A DNA stretch of 64,000 nt from Adiantum capillus-veneris (lineage: Eukaryota; Streptophyta; Polypodiopsida; Polypodiales; Pteridaceae), in the NCBI GenBank assembly GCA_014529385.2, contig CM043960.1, positions 76,035,910-76,099,909 on the forward strand. The letters are read 5' to 3'. The translations under genes were made by a program, and so were the position numbers. Below the pieces are notes generated by a model that worked only from the letters and a program-made list of their open reading frames with translations, was not told the DNA's origin and made no database searches. Positions within the stretch are counted from its first letter, which is position 1, and the number at the start of each line of letters is the position of its first letter. Shown here in pieces: positions 11,674-22,576 of this stretch.

Positions 11674-13109
11674 GTCAAGAACAAGTTTCCGATGCCTCGC
11701 ATTGAGTATATCCTCAATAGGCTCAATGGGGCAAAGGTTTTCAGTAAGGTCAATCTCAAAAGTGGATACCATCAGGTAAGGGTATTCAAATAAGGGTATT
11801 CAAAGGCGACATCTACAAGACTGCTTTTCACACAGAGTGAGGGCAATGCGAGTATGCAGTCATGCCTTTTGGATTGACAGGTGTCATGGGTACATTTAAC
11901 CGTCTCATGGTAGGCCGTTTTGGCGATATGGTTGGTGTATGTGTGTTCATCTTTCTCGATGATATTCTCATTTTTTCTGCATCATCAGAACAACATGAAA
12001 AGGATGTAGAAAGAGTACTAACCCGTTTGGATGAGTGCCAGCTGTACATTGCAGGAGTTTTTTCTCACTGAAGTTACTTATCTGGGTTATATCATTTCTG
12101 CAGAAGGCGTCAAGCTAGACCCCGCGAAGGTGGAACACGTACGTAGTTGGGATTTGCCCAAAACTGCATATGATATGCGTTCTTTTCTTGGTTTATGTCT
12201 AAGCATATAGTTCGCACATAGAGAATTTTGCACACGTTGCCGCATCATGATTGATGTTTTGAAAGGTCGCCGACAACGCGTGGATTTGCCCGAGGTAGCC
12301 ATTGAGGCTTTCGCAACTCTCAAGGTTGTGGTGACAAAAGCATCGTGTCTTATTCTTGCCTCTTGGGATGACCCCTTTGAGGTATGGACGGATGTGAGCA
12401 ATGTCGCCATAGGCATTGTGCTTCAGCAGCATGGTCGTCCACTTGCTTTCCTTAGTCGGAAGCTCGATAGTGCAGAAAAGAACTATTCAGTTTATGATCA
12501 AGAACTTTTGTCTGTCATTCACTCTCTTAAGTATTGGAAGCATTTTTTGTATGGTAGAGAGTTCACAGTTCGCACAGATCACCAAGCCCTCAAGTGGCTC
12601 CCGTCTATGCCTAGTGCACATTGGAGTGATCGCCAAGCACGGTGGTCACAATTTTTTTTAGCAATTTGGAGGTTTGATTGAGTATATGCCTGGAAAAGCT
12701 AACCCTATTGCAGATGCGTTAAGTCGCAAAGGACATATCCTAACTCTTGAGTCAAGATCCACAGTTTCTCTTCAGGGTGTGTCTTTCGACAGCATGAAGA
12801 ACCAATACGTAGATTCCGAGTTTGGTAAGCAATGGTTGCAGGCTCTTGCTTCCCAAGGGCCTAGCAACTATCTCATTCGTGATGGTTTGTTGTATTTTCG
12901 TCACTATCTATGTGTGTTGCCCTCTCTTAGGACAACCGTATTGCACGATGCACATGACCCTCTCATGGCACAAGGGAATGAACACCACTCTAGAAAAAAT
13001 AGAAAGATTCTTTTATTAGTCTAAAATGCGAAAGGATGTGTTTCGTTATGTCACACGGTGCACTATTTGTCAAAGGTAAAAGCTCCTCGAGGTAAGTAGC
13101 AAGGCCTCT
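11674..13109 (+). pseudogene. Gypsy-2 RT, RNase H and integrase zinc domain (broken)
   Basis: This chromovirus pol is readable in pieces. The RT starts abruptly at KFPMPRIEYILNRL, right after the TRIM LTR. The first catalytic Asp position reads KVNLKSGYHQ (Asp to Asn), then a small duplication and a stop follow. MPFGLTGV and FLDDILIF are intact (about 11870-11970). One frameshift lies near 12055 and a stop near 12210. RNase H (VWTDVS, YDQELLSVIHSL, RTDHQAL) is open from 12247 to 12681, then shifts frame into the linker GKANPIADALSRKG. The integrase H2C2 domain at about 12935-13075 includes CTICQR. The frame stops at an insertion at 13110 and resumes at 14266. Confidence 0.9.
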
Positions 13110-13374
13110 TGTTAGATGCAACGGAATGACTGTTTGCGCTTTGCTCAAGATGAGTGCTCCGAACTGTGCTCAAGGTTCCTTTTAGCCTTCCATTTCTTAA
13201 TGGAAAGTGCTATGATCACAACAAAGTGAATGGACACTGTGCGTGCAAGTGTATGAGACTGAGAGAGAGAGAGAGAAGAGAGATATGACACCAGAGACGT
13301 TGTAAAACCCTCCTCCGAAGGCCCCACTCTCGTCGGCGAGAGTGGTCTACTTATTGATTGCACAAAGTGGTACA
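13110..13374 (-). repeat. TRIM LTR (copy C), reverse strand
   Basis: It matches copies A and B along its length, including GCACTTTGCTCAAG-like and AGAGTGGGGCCTTCGGAGG segments read on the minus strand. It contains a short (GA) run at about 13259-13276. Confidence 0.8.
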
Positions 13375-14265
13375 ATGCAAATGCAATGGACTGATGCAAC
13401 TTGGGACTATGCCGATGACGAAATGGTGATGACGACGACGACTTTAGGGCTGCAATCTGTGGTCTTCTATCTGCTAAAATTCGGGCCTGTTTCGGTGGCT
13501 GAAAATGACTGTTTTGGCTGCGTTTTCGAGGGCTGAAAATGCTATCTTCTGCAACCAACTAGGGCTGAATCTGCTGCAAATCTTAACTGCTGAAAACGCT
13601 GCTCCTCTGCTGCATCAAGGGCTGAAAACCAAAAACGCTGGCAGATTTGGGAACTTGCTGGCGATCATGGCTGAAAATAGAAAACGCTGAACTGATCTGC
13701 TATCACTAGTGAAAACGCTGGCTTGTCTGATGTGCTGGCGATGAGAAACTGCAAATGCCAAGGCCTGGGGGATTGTTGGCGGCCAAACAATGTTGAAAAC
13801 GCCAAGGCTAGGGGAGGTACTGTTGGAGAAAACGCTAGGGTGAAGGAGATGCTGGCGGGCTTGCTGATAAGGTGCCTGTTGAGCGGGAAGCTCCTACTGT
13901 CTCTTCTGCCAGAAAGTGCTAACTTGGGTTTGCTTATATATTAACTTAGCAAAATTGCCCTACCTACTTTTGTTGGAAAGTCACTTAAAAATAATAAGTG
14001 AAAAATACCAAAAATAGGAAAAATAGGCTAAATGCACTGGAAAATTCCCCTGATTGAATTTGATGGATTTTGAAGGGAATACTGATGATCATGCTGTGTG
14101 CAACCAGAGGATATGCATCTATGCTAAGTGACTGGGCATGCACGGTCTACGAATAGACTCACAAAAGTGCCAGATCACTTCTAATCTAGACTGACTGGAT
14201 TGACTGAACCCTGATCATGCTATAGCTTGTCCACGGACACATAGGGTTGGATGAGTCACGTGATA
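13110..14265 (-). mobile_element. TRIM-related insertion in Gypsy-2 integrase, reverse strand
   Basis: Gypsy-2 integrase sequence is continuous if 13110-14265 is removed. The flanks are cctct (13105-13109) and tctct (14266-14270), a probable 5-bp duplication with one change. The left 265 bp (13110-13374) is a reverse-oriented copy of the TRIM LTR. Upstream of it in its own orientation lies the same TTTCAGC and CGTCGTC sequence that precedes copy B. The remaining interior is rich in the word GAAAACGCTG. No LTR copy is visible at the right end, so the insertion is truncated or rearranged. The right boundary comes only from coding continuity. Confidence 0.7.
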
Positions 14266-15392
14266 TCTCTTGCTTCCGTTGCCTATTCCCGATGGACCTT
14301 TTCAGGATGTTTCCATGGATTTTGTGACTAACCTTCCACCTAGTTTGCATTCAAGAAACACTCAATGTTTCACAATTGTTGATCGTTTCAGCAAGTTTTG
14401 CATGTTGATTCCTTGTAAGGCCAAAGTCACCGCACAAGATGTAGCACAGTTGTTCATAAAGCATTGGTACCCCCTCTGTGGTTTGCCAAAATCAATTGTT
14501 TCAGATAGGGATGTTAAGTTCACGTCCAATTTTTGGCACGCACTCTTTGAAAATTTTGGCACTATGTTGAATTTTTCATCGCTTTTCATCCATAGTCAGA
14601 TGGTCATACAGAGATTTACAATCAGTTGGCTTTTGATGTTTTAAAGTCGTATGTGCATGATCAAAAGTCTCATTGGGAGCTCTATCTCCCATTCGCTCAG
14701 GTTATTTTGAATGACTCTTTTTCCTCTACCATTGGTCGAACTCCGTATAAGGCAGCTTTTGGCCGTCCGTTCCAGTCACTTTTGACTCGCTCGGTCAGTC
14801 AAATGCCTGATGCCAATGCTGAAAGTCAGTCGTTGGATGAGATTTCTGAGAGTGTGAAGTTTCGGCTAAGCAAGGCTCAGGAGCCTTACTCACGACAGGC
14901 TAACAAGCATCATCAGGATGTTTCAATCAAGGAAGGGGATTGGGTTTATTTAAGAATCATGAAGCAACGTCTTAAGCAAGTTAAAAAGAAATGTCCTAAG
15001 TTGTCTTTCAGGAATGTATGGCCCATTTCTTGTTATTAAAAAATAAATAAAATTGGTTTCAATGAAATTGCAATTGCCTAACTCATGGTCAATGCACAAC
15101 GATTTCCATGTTTTTTGGTTGAAAGTGTTTTAGGGAACACCTCCGAAGGACATTTCCGAAGAAGAAGAGCCGGAAATCATCGATGAAGCTGAACTTGTGG
15201 AGCCGGAGCAAGTGTTGTTGCATCGGTTTTGCCATGGTTCAAAGAGGTAAGTCAGATAGTACTTTTTGAAGTTCAAGGATCGAGGAACCCACGAGGCAGT
15301 GTGGGTCGATGAAGAGATTACCCCGAGTTGTTGGCAGCCTACAAGAAAGCCATGCAGATTGGTACCAATACCTCACTTTAAAAAGGAGGGGA
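14266..15392 (+). pseudogene. Gypsy-2 integrase core and chromodomain (broken)
   Basis: Integrase resumes with PIPDGPFQDVSMDFV, carrying the first catalytic Asp, and IVSDRDVKF, carrying the second. A frameshift near 14585 separates the third (TEIYNQ in another frame). The C-terminal domain (open 14626-15039) includes GRTPYKAAFGRP and EGDWVYLR. After another frameshift the tail shows NSWSMHNDFHVFWLKV and a chromodomain-like segment (about 15196-15345: EPEQVLLHRF, FLKFKDRGTHEAVWV). The frame approaches a purine tract at 15379-15392, followed by TGTCACG, the probable start of the 3' LTR. That LTR is cut after only 13 bp by Gypsy-3. Confidence 0.87.
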
Positions 15393-15405
15393 TGTCACGT
15401 GCACA

Positions 15406-16400
15406 TGTCCTCGGATATATACTCCCTCTCCAGCTTTCTAAGTTCCGCATATGGAGCCATTTGCCCGCCACGTAGAGGCTTCAGGTGAATCATCCTCCTT
15501 GGTTTGAAAAAACTCCCCCCAATATGTTAGAAGAAACCTCCTTTTTCTCCTTGTGTTCAGGGCTTTGCTACTTGGTGCTCATAAAGCCCATGCCCGAGCG
15601 CGACATCTGGCCGAAAGCCGTCATTGCCGACACCAACCTCCTTTAGCCTTGCTGCACTTCGACTCCCCTGAGCTCACAAACCGAGGCTGCAAAAGAACAC
15701 AAAAAAGCATCTAATGTCGCACCGTCTGCAGCTAAGGCTGATTTCTTGCAGCCATATCTTGCTGATCAGGAATCTGATTGACAAGCGGTAGAATCCTATG
15801 GGCTTCATATGTCATGTACTTACTACCTTCTTGAACTTGGTCGAGGCCCAAAAGACGCCAGATGGCACCTCCCCCAATGCGGTCAACCCAGCCCATAATT
15901 GGCCCTCGGAAAATCTTTGGATGGCTATAGCTTGCCCTCTGGAGCTCCGATTCGCAATCCGAAAAGACAGGCATGGCGAGAACTCCAATCCTATCCACTG
16001 ACATCAACCCTAGCCACCTGTCCCCAGCTACCCTATCCGTCGGGGATCTGCTAAACATTCTGTCTTTAAACTGCAATATCTTGCACACCGAGGCTCCGTT
16101 TGACGAGCCGTTTGGACCAGAGCACACTAGGCACTACATTCCAAAACATTGATAGAGCACTTTGGACACTTGAACCCACCATCCCAACTGCATCAATCCT
16201 GGAGCCTTTTTGGCCTTAAAAACCACATCAAGCATACATTTCTACTAGCACCTACTTGCCCAATGTTTGACCAAAAGCATATTTACAGAACTTTAAAAAT
16301 TGACAGCTCAAAGCACTTGCAAAACCACAACCCTATGTACAGGCTATGTACAAAAGCTTCATTTCCTCTCGCACACTGCATACTTTAGGTGGGTTGCCCA
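15406..16400 (-). repeat. Gypsy-3 3' LTR
   Basis: 995 bp, starting TGGGCAACCCACC after the polypurine tract and ending CCGAGGACA in element orientation. The inner 860 bp matches 20395-21276. The long open frame 15732-16127 inside it is repeated in decayed form in the other LTR and is not treated as a gene. Confidence 0.8.
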
Positions 16401-16795
16401 CCCCCCCTGGTTACAATCTGATGCACCTCCGGCACTAGACTTCTTTCAAAATATAGCTTGAGCCACACATTGTTCACCTTGTGCCTAAGAAGCTTACCAT
16501 TTGCCCTTACCACCTGATAGGTCCCGTTTGGAAAGGCCTTTTGCACTTTGTACGGAATTGTCCACTTCTTTTTAGACTTGAAATTCTCATACTTCATCAC
16601 CCAACTTCCTTCTTACATCTCTCTATTCGGCAAACTTGGCTTGGCCTTCCCCACTTGTCCCTCTTGTTGCTTCACATTGTGATCCCTTGTTGCCTTCCCA
16701 TCTAGTTGCAAAACATGCATACCAACTTCTTTGGCCTCATCCCTAGACCATGGAATGACTCCCATGAAACCCTCTGTAGCATAGTTCTTCATCAA
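16388..16795 (-). pseudogene. Gypsy-3 pol C-terminal tail
   Basis: The minus-strand frame 16385-16600 reads a gypsy integrase/polyprotein C-terminus: WTIPYKVQKAFPNGTYQVV, then KLLRHKVNNVWLKLYF. The pattern (an SH3-like fold with the NGTYQ turn) is typical of gypsy integrase ends. It ends at the polypurine tract and LTR. A second short frame (16613-16795) upstream has no clear domain. The catalytic core that should precede it is absent. Confidence 0.7.
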
Positions 16796-17037
16796 CCCTA
16801 TTCAAACCGCCTCGTAAAAAAGACTATAGCACCACCCACAACAAGAAAGCCTTGCGGTCTATGTAAGGATATTTGCAAAGCAACTTTAATAGCATACTCA
16901 TCAATAACACAACACCAAGTTCCAGTACCTGGCCATTTGCATCCATTTGCAGCACGGCTAAGCATAGCTGTCCTCTGTAAGCTGATATTTGAAGACCCTC
17001 TCACTGGTTCAAGGATTGGTTCCACATCTAGCTCTTC

Positions 17038-17472
17038 TTAAGGTTCCACATCTAGCTCTTTAGCCTTAAGAACTTGCTCTGCTAAATCTTCAACTTGTTC
17101 ACCATACACTGGGCCTAGCTGATCTTTTCCTAGCTTTGGAAGTGCCACTTCACTTTCACAATCTACCTCCATTTGCCCTTCTAACACCTGCTCTACCATC
17201 ACACCATCGGATAGGCAAGACAAAAATTCACCCCATGCTTTGTCTTCAACAAGGTCAACGGTGCTTTCCTCATCTGCACAAAGATCCTCTATGGTGACTC
17301 CAAACAAATCTGTATTAACGTTTAGCAAATCCTTCTCGCTTTCTTCTTCCTCAGTGCTAGTGTAACCTTCATCGTAGGCGGTCTCCGTCTCATACTCGTA
17401 GCTTGTCGTGTCATCTTCATCTTTAGCCACCATGGGATGAGAATTGCTCTTTTTGGTCTTCAAATCCAGCAC
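17038..17472 (-). pseudogene. Gypsy-3 acidic spacer, 144 codons
   Basis: The frame is dominated by Asp, Glu, Ser and Thr (for example KDEDDTTSYEYETETAYDEG), with no recognised fold. It lies between the protease and the truncated pol tail. Acidic low-complexity linkers between protease and RT occur in some gypsy polyproteins. It is open throughout, unlike its neighbours. The following open frame (16798-17025) is also unassigned and may belong to the same linker. Confidence 0.55.
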
Positions 17473-17550
17473 AACCTATCTCCCTTTCTCTCTGTCAGGC
17501 AAAGTGAACACTTTGCTCTCCCAGTCCTGCTTAGCACCTATTGCCAAAAG

Positions 17551-18375
17551 TCACGGCCTACCCAAAATGATTGGATAAGCATTATCACCTGCGTTCATAA
17601 CAAAAAAGTCTATCAGGCACTCTATGCCCATCACTTTGACCTTCACATCTTGAGCCACACCCAAGCACCTAGCATTAGTATGGTTGGCCATCCTAATGCG
17701 CACATTCAACTTGGCTATTGCCTTGACTTCCGTCTCCTTCATGGCTGCTTCCGTCATGACACAAACCTATGCTCCACCGACTATGTAGGCATGTACCTGC
17801 ATCCTTTTGTCTATGACCGCATCCACCAACGGAAGAACATCAGTCCGGCCACCTACCCTCAAGGCCATGTTTTGCACAGCGTGCACATTCCCTTTAGCTC
17901 TCGGCAGCCTGGTGCTAGCACTTCTAGACCACTGTCTCCTCAATTTCGGATTTGAAGCCAACAATTGACCAAAAGTAATGTTTGCTTTTTGATCTTGAAC
18001 ATCACTTACCAGGTTGTACTCGGGATAGCCACGTCCCAATTGGAAATCCGCTTGCTTGATCTTGTGGTGTCTCCTTCTTTTGCTAGTCTTAGGCTGCTCT
18101 CTACCCTCGTACACCTTCTCTTTGCCCTTGCGAGCTTTGGTCTCCCGCTCCGTCTCTGTCTCTCTCTCAGCTCTTGCCCTCTTGTTGGCCAAAATCTCGA
18201 CATCTTGCTTATCCACCCTGATAATATTCACCCTTGGGACTTCACCTCCATTTGGTGGAGCTGGCTGCATAGAATTCTCCACTGCCTGCTCTCTTAGACC
18301 ATTGAACTGCCCTTGACCTCGACCTCTACCAAACAGCGGGTAAATGCTCCTCTCTCTCTTAGCAGTTGAGGACAA
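17551..18375 (-). pseudogene. Gypsy-3 gag/protease junction and aspartic protease
   Basis: The 202-codon frame 17767-18375 runs from a basic, Arg/Lys-rich linker into YNLVSDVQDQKANITFGQLL, a segment typical of gypsy gag-pol before the protease, then LPLVDAVIDKRMQVHAYIVGGA. The protease active site, normally D-G/S-G-A, reads V-G-G-A (17771-17780 on the plus strand), and a stop replaces the next codon. The frame reopens at 17757 as VCVMTEAAM and ends with NAGDNAYPIILGRP, the protease C-terminal motif. The enzyme is dead by loss of the active-site Asp and by the stop. Confidence 0.82.
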
Positions 18376-19036
18376 TCAGGCACATAATGCCCCTCTTCTC
18401 CACAATTGTAGCACCTACTTGGCAGCGGCCTTGCCTTGCCCCTTGCTCCTCTTGGTTGTCCTCTATCCATCAAGCTTAGGCAATTCTTGCATCTGTTGGG
18501 ACAAATCCTGCACCATACGTACCCAATTCTGTGGCACAACGACTACCCCTCGATTTTCGTGGTTCTCCTCGTGCATAGCCTCTCTTGGAACTCTGCGGTT
18601 GAAGGGGGGCCATCGTTTCGCAGCTCGACACATCCTGCTCTATCTTCTTCTTTATCTTTCAGCTCTTTGACCGTGCGATTGCTATAGCACCATTGTAATT
18701 TTCTGGGCTTTCAAAGTCGACCTTCTCTCTCACTTTAGGGTGCAGACACGCCATGAATTTATCCAGCTTAAAGTAATCCCCATAAGCCAATTGCATGGCT
18801 GCTGCTAATTCTGCCCAACACTCTTCAAAACGACCCAAAAACAAATTGAACTCCACTTACATCTTGCTCAAGCGCCTTCAGCTTCGCATCCATCTCAATC
18901 GGGGACGCCTCCCTTTTCTACGCATCACCAAAGGAAAAGTCTGCATTTTGCTATCCTCGTTCGGCACGAAATCCAACATCTACTTGTCGGGGTCCTCTTC
19001 GCCTATGAAAATCAGTCCATAGCTTCTTGCCGCCAT
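18294..19036 (-). pseudogene. Gypsy-3 gag
   Basis: The likely start is the minus-strand ATG at 19036-19034 (MAARSYGLIFIGEEDPDK), with a stop soon after and at least two frameshifts. The capsid part is readable at 18659-18856 (KLDKFMACLHPKVREKVDF, ending PENYNGAIAIARS), matching the retrotransposon gag core. The CCHC zinc knuckle CYNCGEEGHYVPDCPQ lies at about 18369-18413. Gag normally forms the particle that packages element RNA. Confidence 0.8.
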
Positions 19037-20394
19037 GACTTCCAACGCGAAAAACCGCTTCTTTTCGATCAACTAGGAGCAATCAGTGTGCTCCTCAGTG
19101 GGGGCACCAGAAGATGGGAAGGGGGAATGGGGAACACACCCGGCACACAAACAAAGGCCTCTATAGCTCAAGGTATCCACAGCACCCCTATCCTCTAAGA
19201 AACACACACAATGCACCGGGAGACCACTGCCCGCTCATTTCCCAATGCTTACACACTCCACAAGACCACCACACAACGCACACCTACTGCCACGATCTGT
19301 CTCCACCCTTGCGCGCACACACAACCGCTCAATCACATTCTCTCACACAAAGCACCGTTGGTCCGAGGGGACATGCACATCCACATTGCCGGCACCGTGG
19401 GGGAACACAAGAGCAGGAGAAAGAGAAGGGGGAAAGGGAAAACGACATCAAAACTGGGTAATAATGGCTTGATTATACTTCAAGAGGCATGTACAAAGCT
19501 TGCAATGCCATCACAATGGCCATTTTCATGAGAAAATACAAAGGGGGGTTGACAGGCACACTGCCAAAAAACTCCACTAGGCTTCAAACGGAACCAAAAA
19601 GCTCCTCATTTGATTAAAAAAATGGCTTTGATAGTGGAGGGTCTCCCTCTAATTAATCCATTCGGCATCCATATTTGGCATCTTTGGAAGGGGTAGCCGC
19701 CTCTGTTTCATCTGCTCTCTCTTTGCTCTTTTGAAGGGGGGGTGCTAGCTTGAGAGAGGGGTGCTAGCAACGTCGCTAGTGCCCCCTGCTTTTTTTGCCA
19801 ATTTTATTTTACTCTCCCCTTTTCACCTTGGGGCTTACCCCTTGATTTTACCTAGACAGCCTCTTGAATTTGCTTGTCCGCCCTCTGTGAATGGCCCTTA
19901 GCTTGCCCACTTAGCTGGCTTTGACCGCCTTTCTGCTCGGATTGCCCCCTTGAAATTGCCTCTTGGTCACCTTTGACTATTTGGTCCCGCCCTTGACTGC
20001 TATCTTTGGCCGCCCTTTGGGCTCTCTCTCTCTCTCTCACATGTATCCTCTCCCTTGCACCTGAGACATCCGACCTCTTCTCTCTCCCTCTCACAAGACC
20101 TCCCTTTATGCACCCCTCCTCACTCTCTAATTATGCTAGGGAGGCACTAGCGAGGTCCTTAATGCTTTAAAAGATTGGGGCTTCACTGGGCCCCGAGAAA
20201 CTACCCCAGCGCGGGGCTTGCCACGTCATCATACTACGTGCCACCACAGCGCCGCCGGCTCAATGCCACCGCCTGCCTCCCAAGCCAAAAACGCCATCGC
20301 CTCCGTCAGGCTCGCGCACGCAACGCCCAGGAAAGGGCCCACCATAGCCTTACGAAGAGAAGCTCTCTTTGTCCCTTGTACACTCCCATAGCCA
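19037..20394 (-). other. Gypsy-3 5' leader, non-coding
   Basis: This is the region between the 5' LTR and gag on the minus strand. No domain is seen. It contains low-complexity CT-rich and CA-rich stretches. The 80-codon open frame 19852-20094 is Arg/Gln/Glu-rich and probably chance. No standard initiator-tRNA-Met primer site is present next to the LTR; the sequence there is TGGCTATGGGAG. Confidence 0.5.
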
Positions 20395-21276
20395 CGACCT
20401 CGGACATATACTCCCTCTTCGGCTTTCTAAGTTCCGCATATGGGGCCATTTGCCTGCCACATGGAGACTTTAGGTGAATCGCCCTCCTTGGTTTGAAAAA
20501 ATTGCCCCCAATATGTTAGAAGAAACCTCTTTTTTCTCCTTGCCTTCAAGGCTTTGCTACTTGGTACTCATAAAGCCCATGCCCGAGCCGCGACATCTAG
20601 CCGAAAGAAGCCATTGCCCACTCTAACCTCCTTTAGCCTTGCCGCACTTCGACTCCCCTGAGCTCACAAACCGAGGCCTTAAAAGAACACAAAAAGCATC
20701 TGATATCGCACCGTCTGCAACTGAGGCTGCTTTCTTGTAGCCGTATCTTGCTGATCACGAATCTGATTGACAAGCGGGCGACTTCTACGGACTTCATATG
20801 TCATGTACTACCTTCTTGAACTTGGTCGAGGCCCAAAAGATGCCAGATGGCACCTCCCCCAATGCGGTCAACCCGGCCCACCCGAAAAATCTTCAAATGG
20901 TCATAACTTGCCCTCTGGAGCTCCAATTCGCAATCCGAAAAGACAGGCATGGTCACCAACTCGAGAACTCCAATCCTATCCACTTACATTAGTCCTGGCC
21001 ATCTGTCCCCAGCTGCCCTATCCGTCGGGGATCTGCTAGACCTTCTGTCTTTAAACTGCAATATCTTGCACAACGGGGCTCCGTTTGACGAGCCGTCTGG
21101 CTCGGCTTCTAGAGCACACCGGTCACTACATTCCAGAACACTAATAGAGCACTTTGGACACTTGAACCCACCATCCAATTGGACCAGTCCTGGAGCCTTT
21201 TTGGCCTAAAAAACCGCATCAGTTTGGCCTTAAAAACCGCATCAGGAATACATTTCTACTAGCACCTGCTTGCCCA
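20395..21276 (-). repeat. Gypsy-3 5' LTR (truncated)
   Basis: It matches 15406-16262 along its length. It carries an extra tandem duplication of about 24 bp around TTTGGCCTTAAAAACCGCATC (21199-21244) that the left copy has only once. Homology ends at 21276, before the LTR start seen in the left copy. Confidence 0.82.
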
Positions 21277-22066
21277 GGTCTTCCTCATCTGCCTTAACCC
21301 TTTGTCCTCCCCTTGTGCACACCTTTGGAACTGCTTAGCACTACTTCTAGCCTCGACCAACTTTGTTTGTACCAACGCACTTAGCCATGCCATCAGGTCA
21401 AATTCAACCACTTAACACAGCAAGTGGGTCTTCAATATCCCCTCTTCAATGTAGCCACACAAGCGGGTCAGATTCAATCTCCCAACTTGATTGTGCAAGT
21501 GCAAGTGCAAGCTTTGCATGAAACTCTAGAAATATCTGGTTTAGCACTACTAATGTCTGCAGAAAATACTATAGAAAGTTTAAGTGCGTTCATCAAGTGA
21601 GCATTCTTATCAAGATTGAAGTATCTGCAGAAACCATGGCCTGCCTGCCGCACTTGGTAAATTCAAGTCAATTAGCAGTACTTGAGCAAATTTTATCATG
21701 GTAGTAGGGTCATCTTTAGCATATGCAACTTTTTGAGAAAAAATTTCTATTTACATCCAACCCCATAACTAATTATAATCGGCAATTGGATCATACGCTT
21801 GAACTTAGTGCTAAAACATGTTTGAAAAAGGATTTTCTAATTGCGGATATGGTATGCGCATATGCAACTCTATACCATTATGCAGAATGCTTCTTGTAAT
21901 TTCATTTTCTAGGTAACATAGAGCTGTCCCATTCATGTAAAGCAGCCCTAGGACTCGACACAAAGCAAAGATCAAAGAGCTGACTGATGATACTCAATGG
22001 AATCCACAATCTCCGGCATAATGAACCCTAAATAATCTTGACAAATAGAGAAAACACATTGTGTAC
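21277..22066. other. Probable intron 2 of the cyclophilin gene, AT-rich
   Basis: No coding or mobile feature can be recognised. It lies immediately downstream, on the minus strand, of a GT donor (GTACAC) at the end of the second cyclophilin exon. I looked for the expected next coding segment (Q-G-G-D-P-T-G-T-G) and did not find it here. Confidence 0.45.
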
Positions 22067-22176
22067 CTTGATGATTCGATGAAAACTGACATTATTATAA
22101 TAGCCTCTCCTTGAGAGCTCCAAGAAATTGCGGCAGGTCTTGGGGGCATGCTTTAAGTACAGCTGCGTCAAAAACC

Positions 22177-22219
<43 letters not shown>

Positions 22220-22326
22220 CGTGTGTGCGCGCGCACGCTGCGAAGACGTACCTCGAAGGTCACCGGACCCATGGATGTCTCGACGATGACTTGAGGAGCT
22301 CCGCCATCTTCCACACTAGACACCAT
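22067..22326 (-). CDS. Cyclophilin-type peptidyl-prolyl isomerase, exons 1-2 (PPIL1/CYP18-like, partial)
   Basis: Two exons on the minus strand join in frame. Exon 1 (22252-22326) starts at ATG 22326-22324 and reads 25 codons, ending APQVIVETSMGPVTFE. Exon 2 (22067-22162) reads 32 codons, starting LYLKHAPKTCRNFLELSRRG and ending NNVSFHRIIK. The 89-bp intron has GT (GTACGT) and AG (GACGCAG) ends. Another GT donor (GTACAC) follows exon 2. The sequence fits the N-terminus of small single-domain cyclophilins of the PPIL1/CYP18-1 group, which turn proline peptide bonds and are known spliceosome components; F-H-R-I-I-K holds the active-site Arg of the family. There are no stops or shifts. The remaining two thirds, including Q-G-G-D-P-T-G-T-G, is not visible to the left in this window. 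The gene may have an intron of over 22 kb filled with retroelements, or it may be a truncated copy. Confidence 0.85.
22179..22217. repeat. (CT)n microsatellite inside cyclophilin intron 1
   Basis: About 39 bp of CT, read as GA on the gene strand, making up over 40% of the 89-bp intron. A CG/GT-rich run follows at 22219-22240. Confidence 0.95.
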
Positions 22327-22576
22327 GGCATCACTTTCGCCAAATGAGAAATAATTTAGGGAAATGATGGCATTTAAAAGTTCTCATGGGATGTGAACAA
22401 TTTAATTATTAGTACGTATTAAGGATATTTTTTAATATAATTGATCATCGATACAATTGTGTTTGTGTGACACCCATATTGTAGTGTTCTTTTATGAATT
22501 TTTAGATTTGGATGATGTTATGTGGCTTGAATTTTATTGAATTTTAATTGATCTCTTAAAAAAGCTAACTTCTTCA

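Larger units (their letters stand above)
15406..21276 (-). mobile_element. Gypsy-3, internally deleted reverse-strand Ty3/gypsy element
   Basis: Direct repeats at 15406-16400 and 20395-21276 bound a minus-strand element reading gag, protease, an acidic spacer and an integrase C-terminus. The RT, RNase H and integrase core are missing. A purine tract on the minus strand (16401-16410) precedes the left repeat, which fixes the orientation. The right repeat lacks about 137 bp of the LTR start, so the element is truncated on its upstream side and no target duplication is expected. Its left end lies 13 bp inside the LTR of Gypsy-2. Confidence 0.82.

Noticed and set aside
10562-11678. cgtca on both sides of the TRIM as a target duplication
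   Set aside because: The left cgtca lies about 20 bp away from the LTR start, so it does not abut the element and may be coincidence.
15732-16127. 131-codon open frame on the minus strand
   Set aside because: It lies wholly in the Gypsy-3 LTR and is broken in the other LTR copy, so it is chance in a repeated sequence.
15401-21315. gcaca beside both ends of Gypsy-3 as a target duplication
   Set aside because: The right copy is about 35 bp beyond the end of LTR homology, and the right LTR is truncated.
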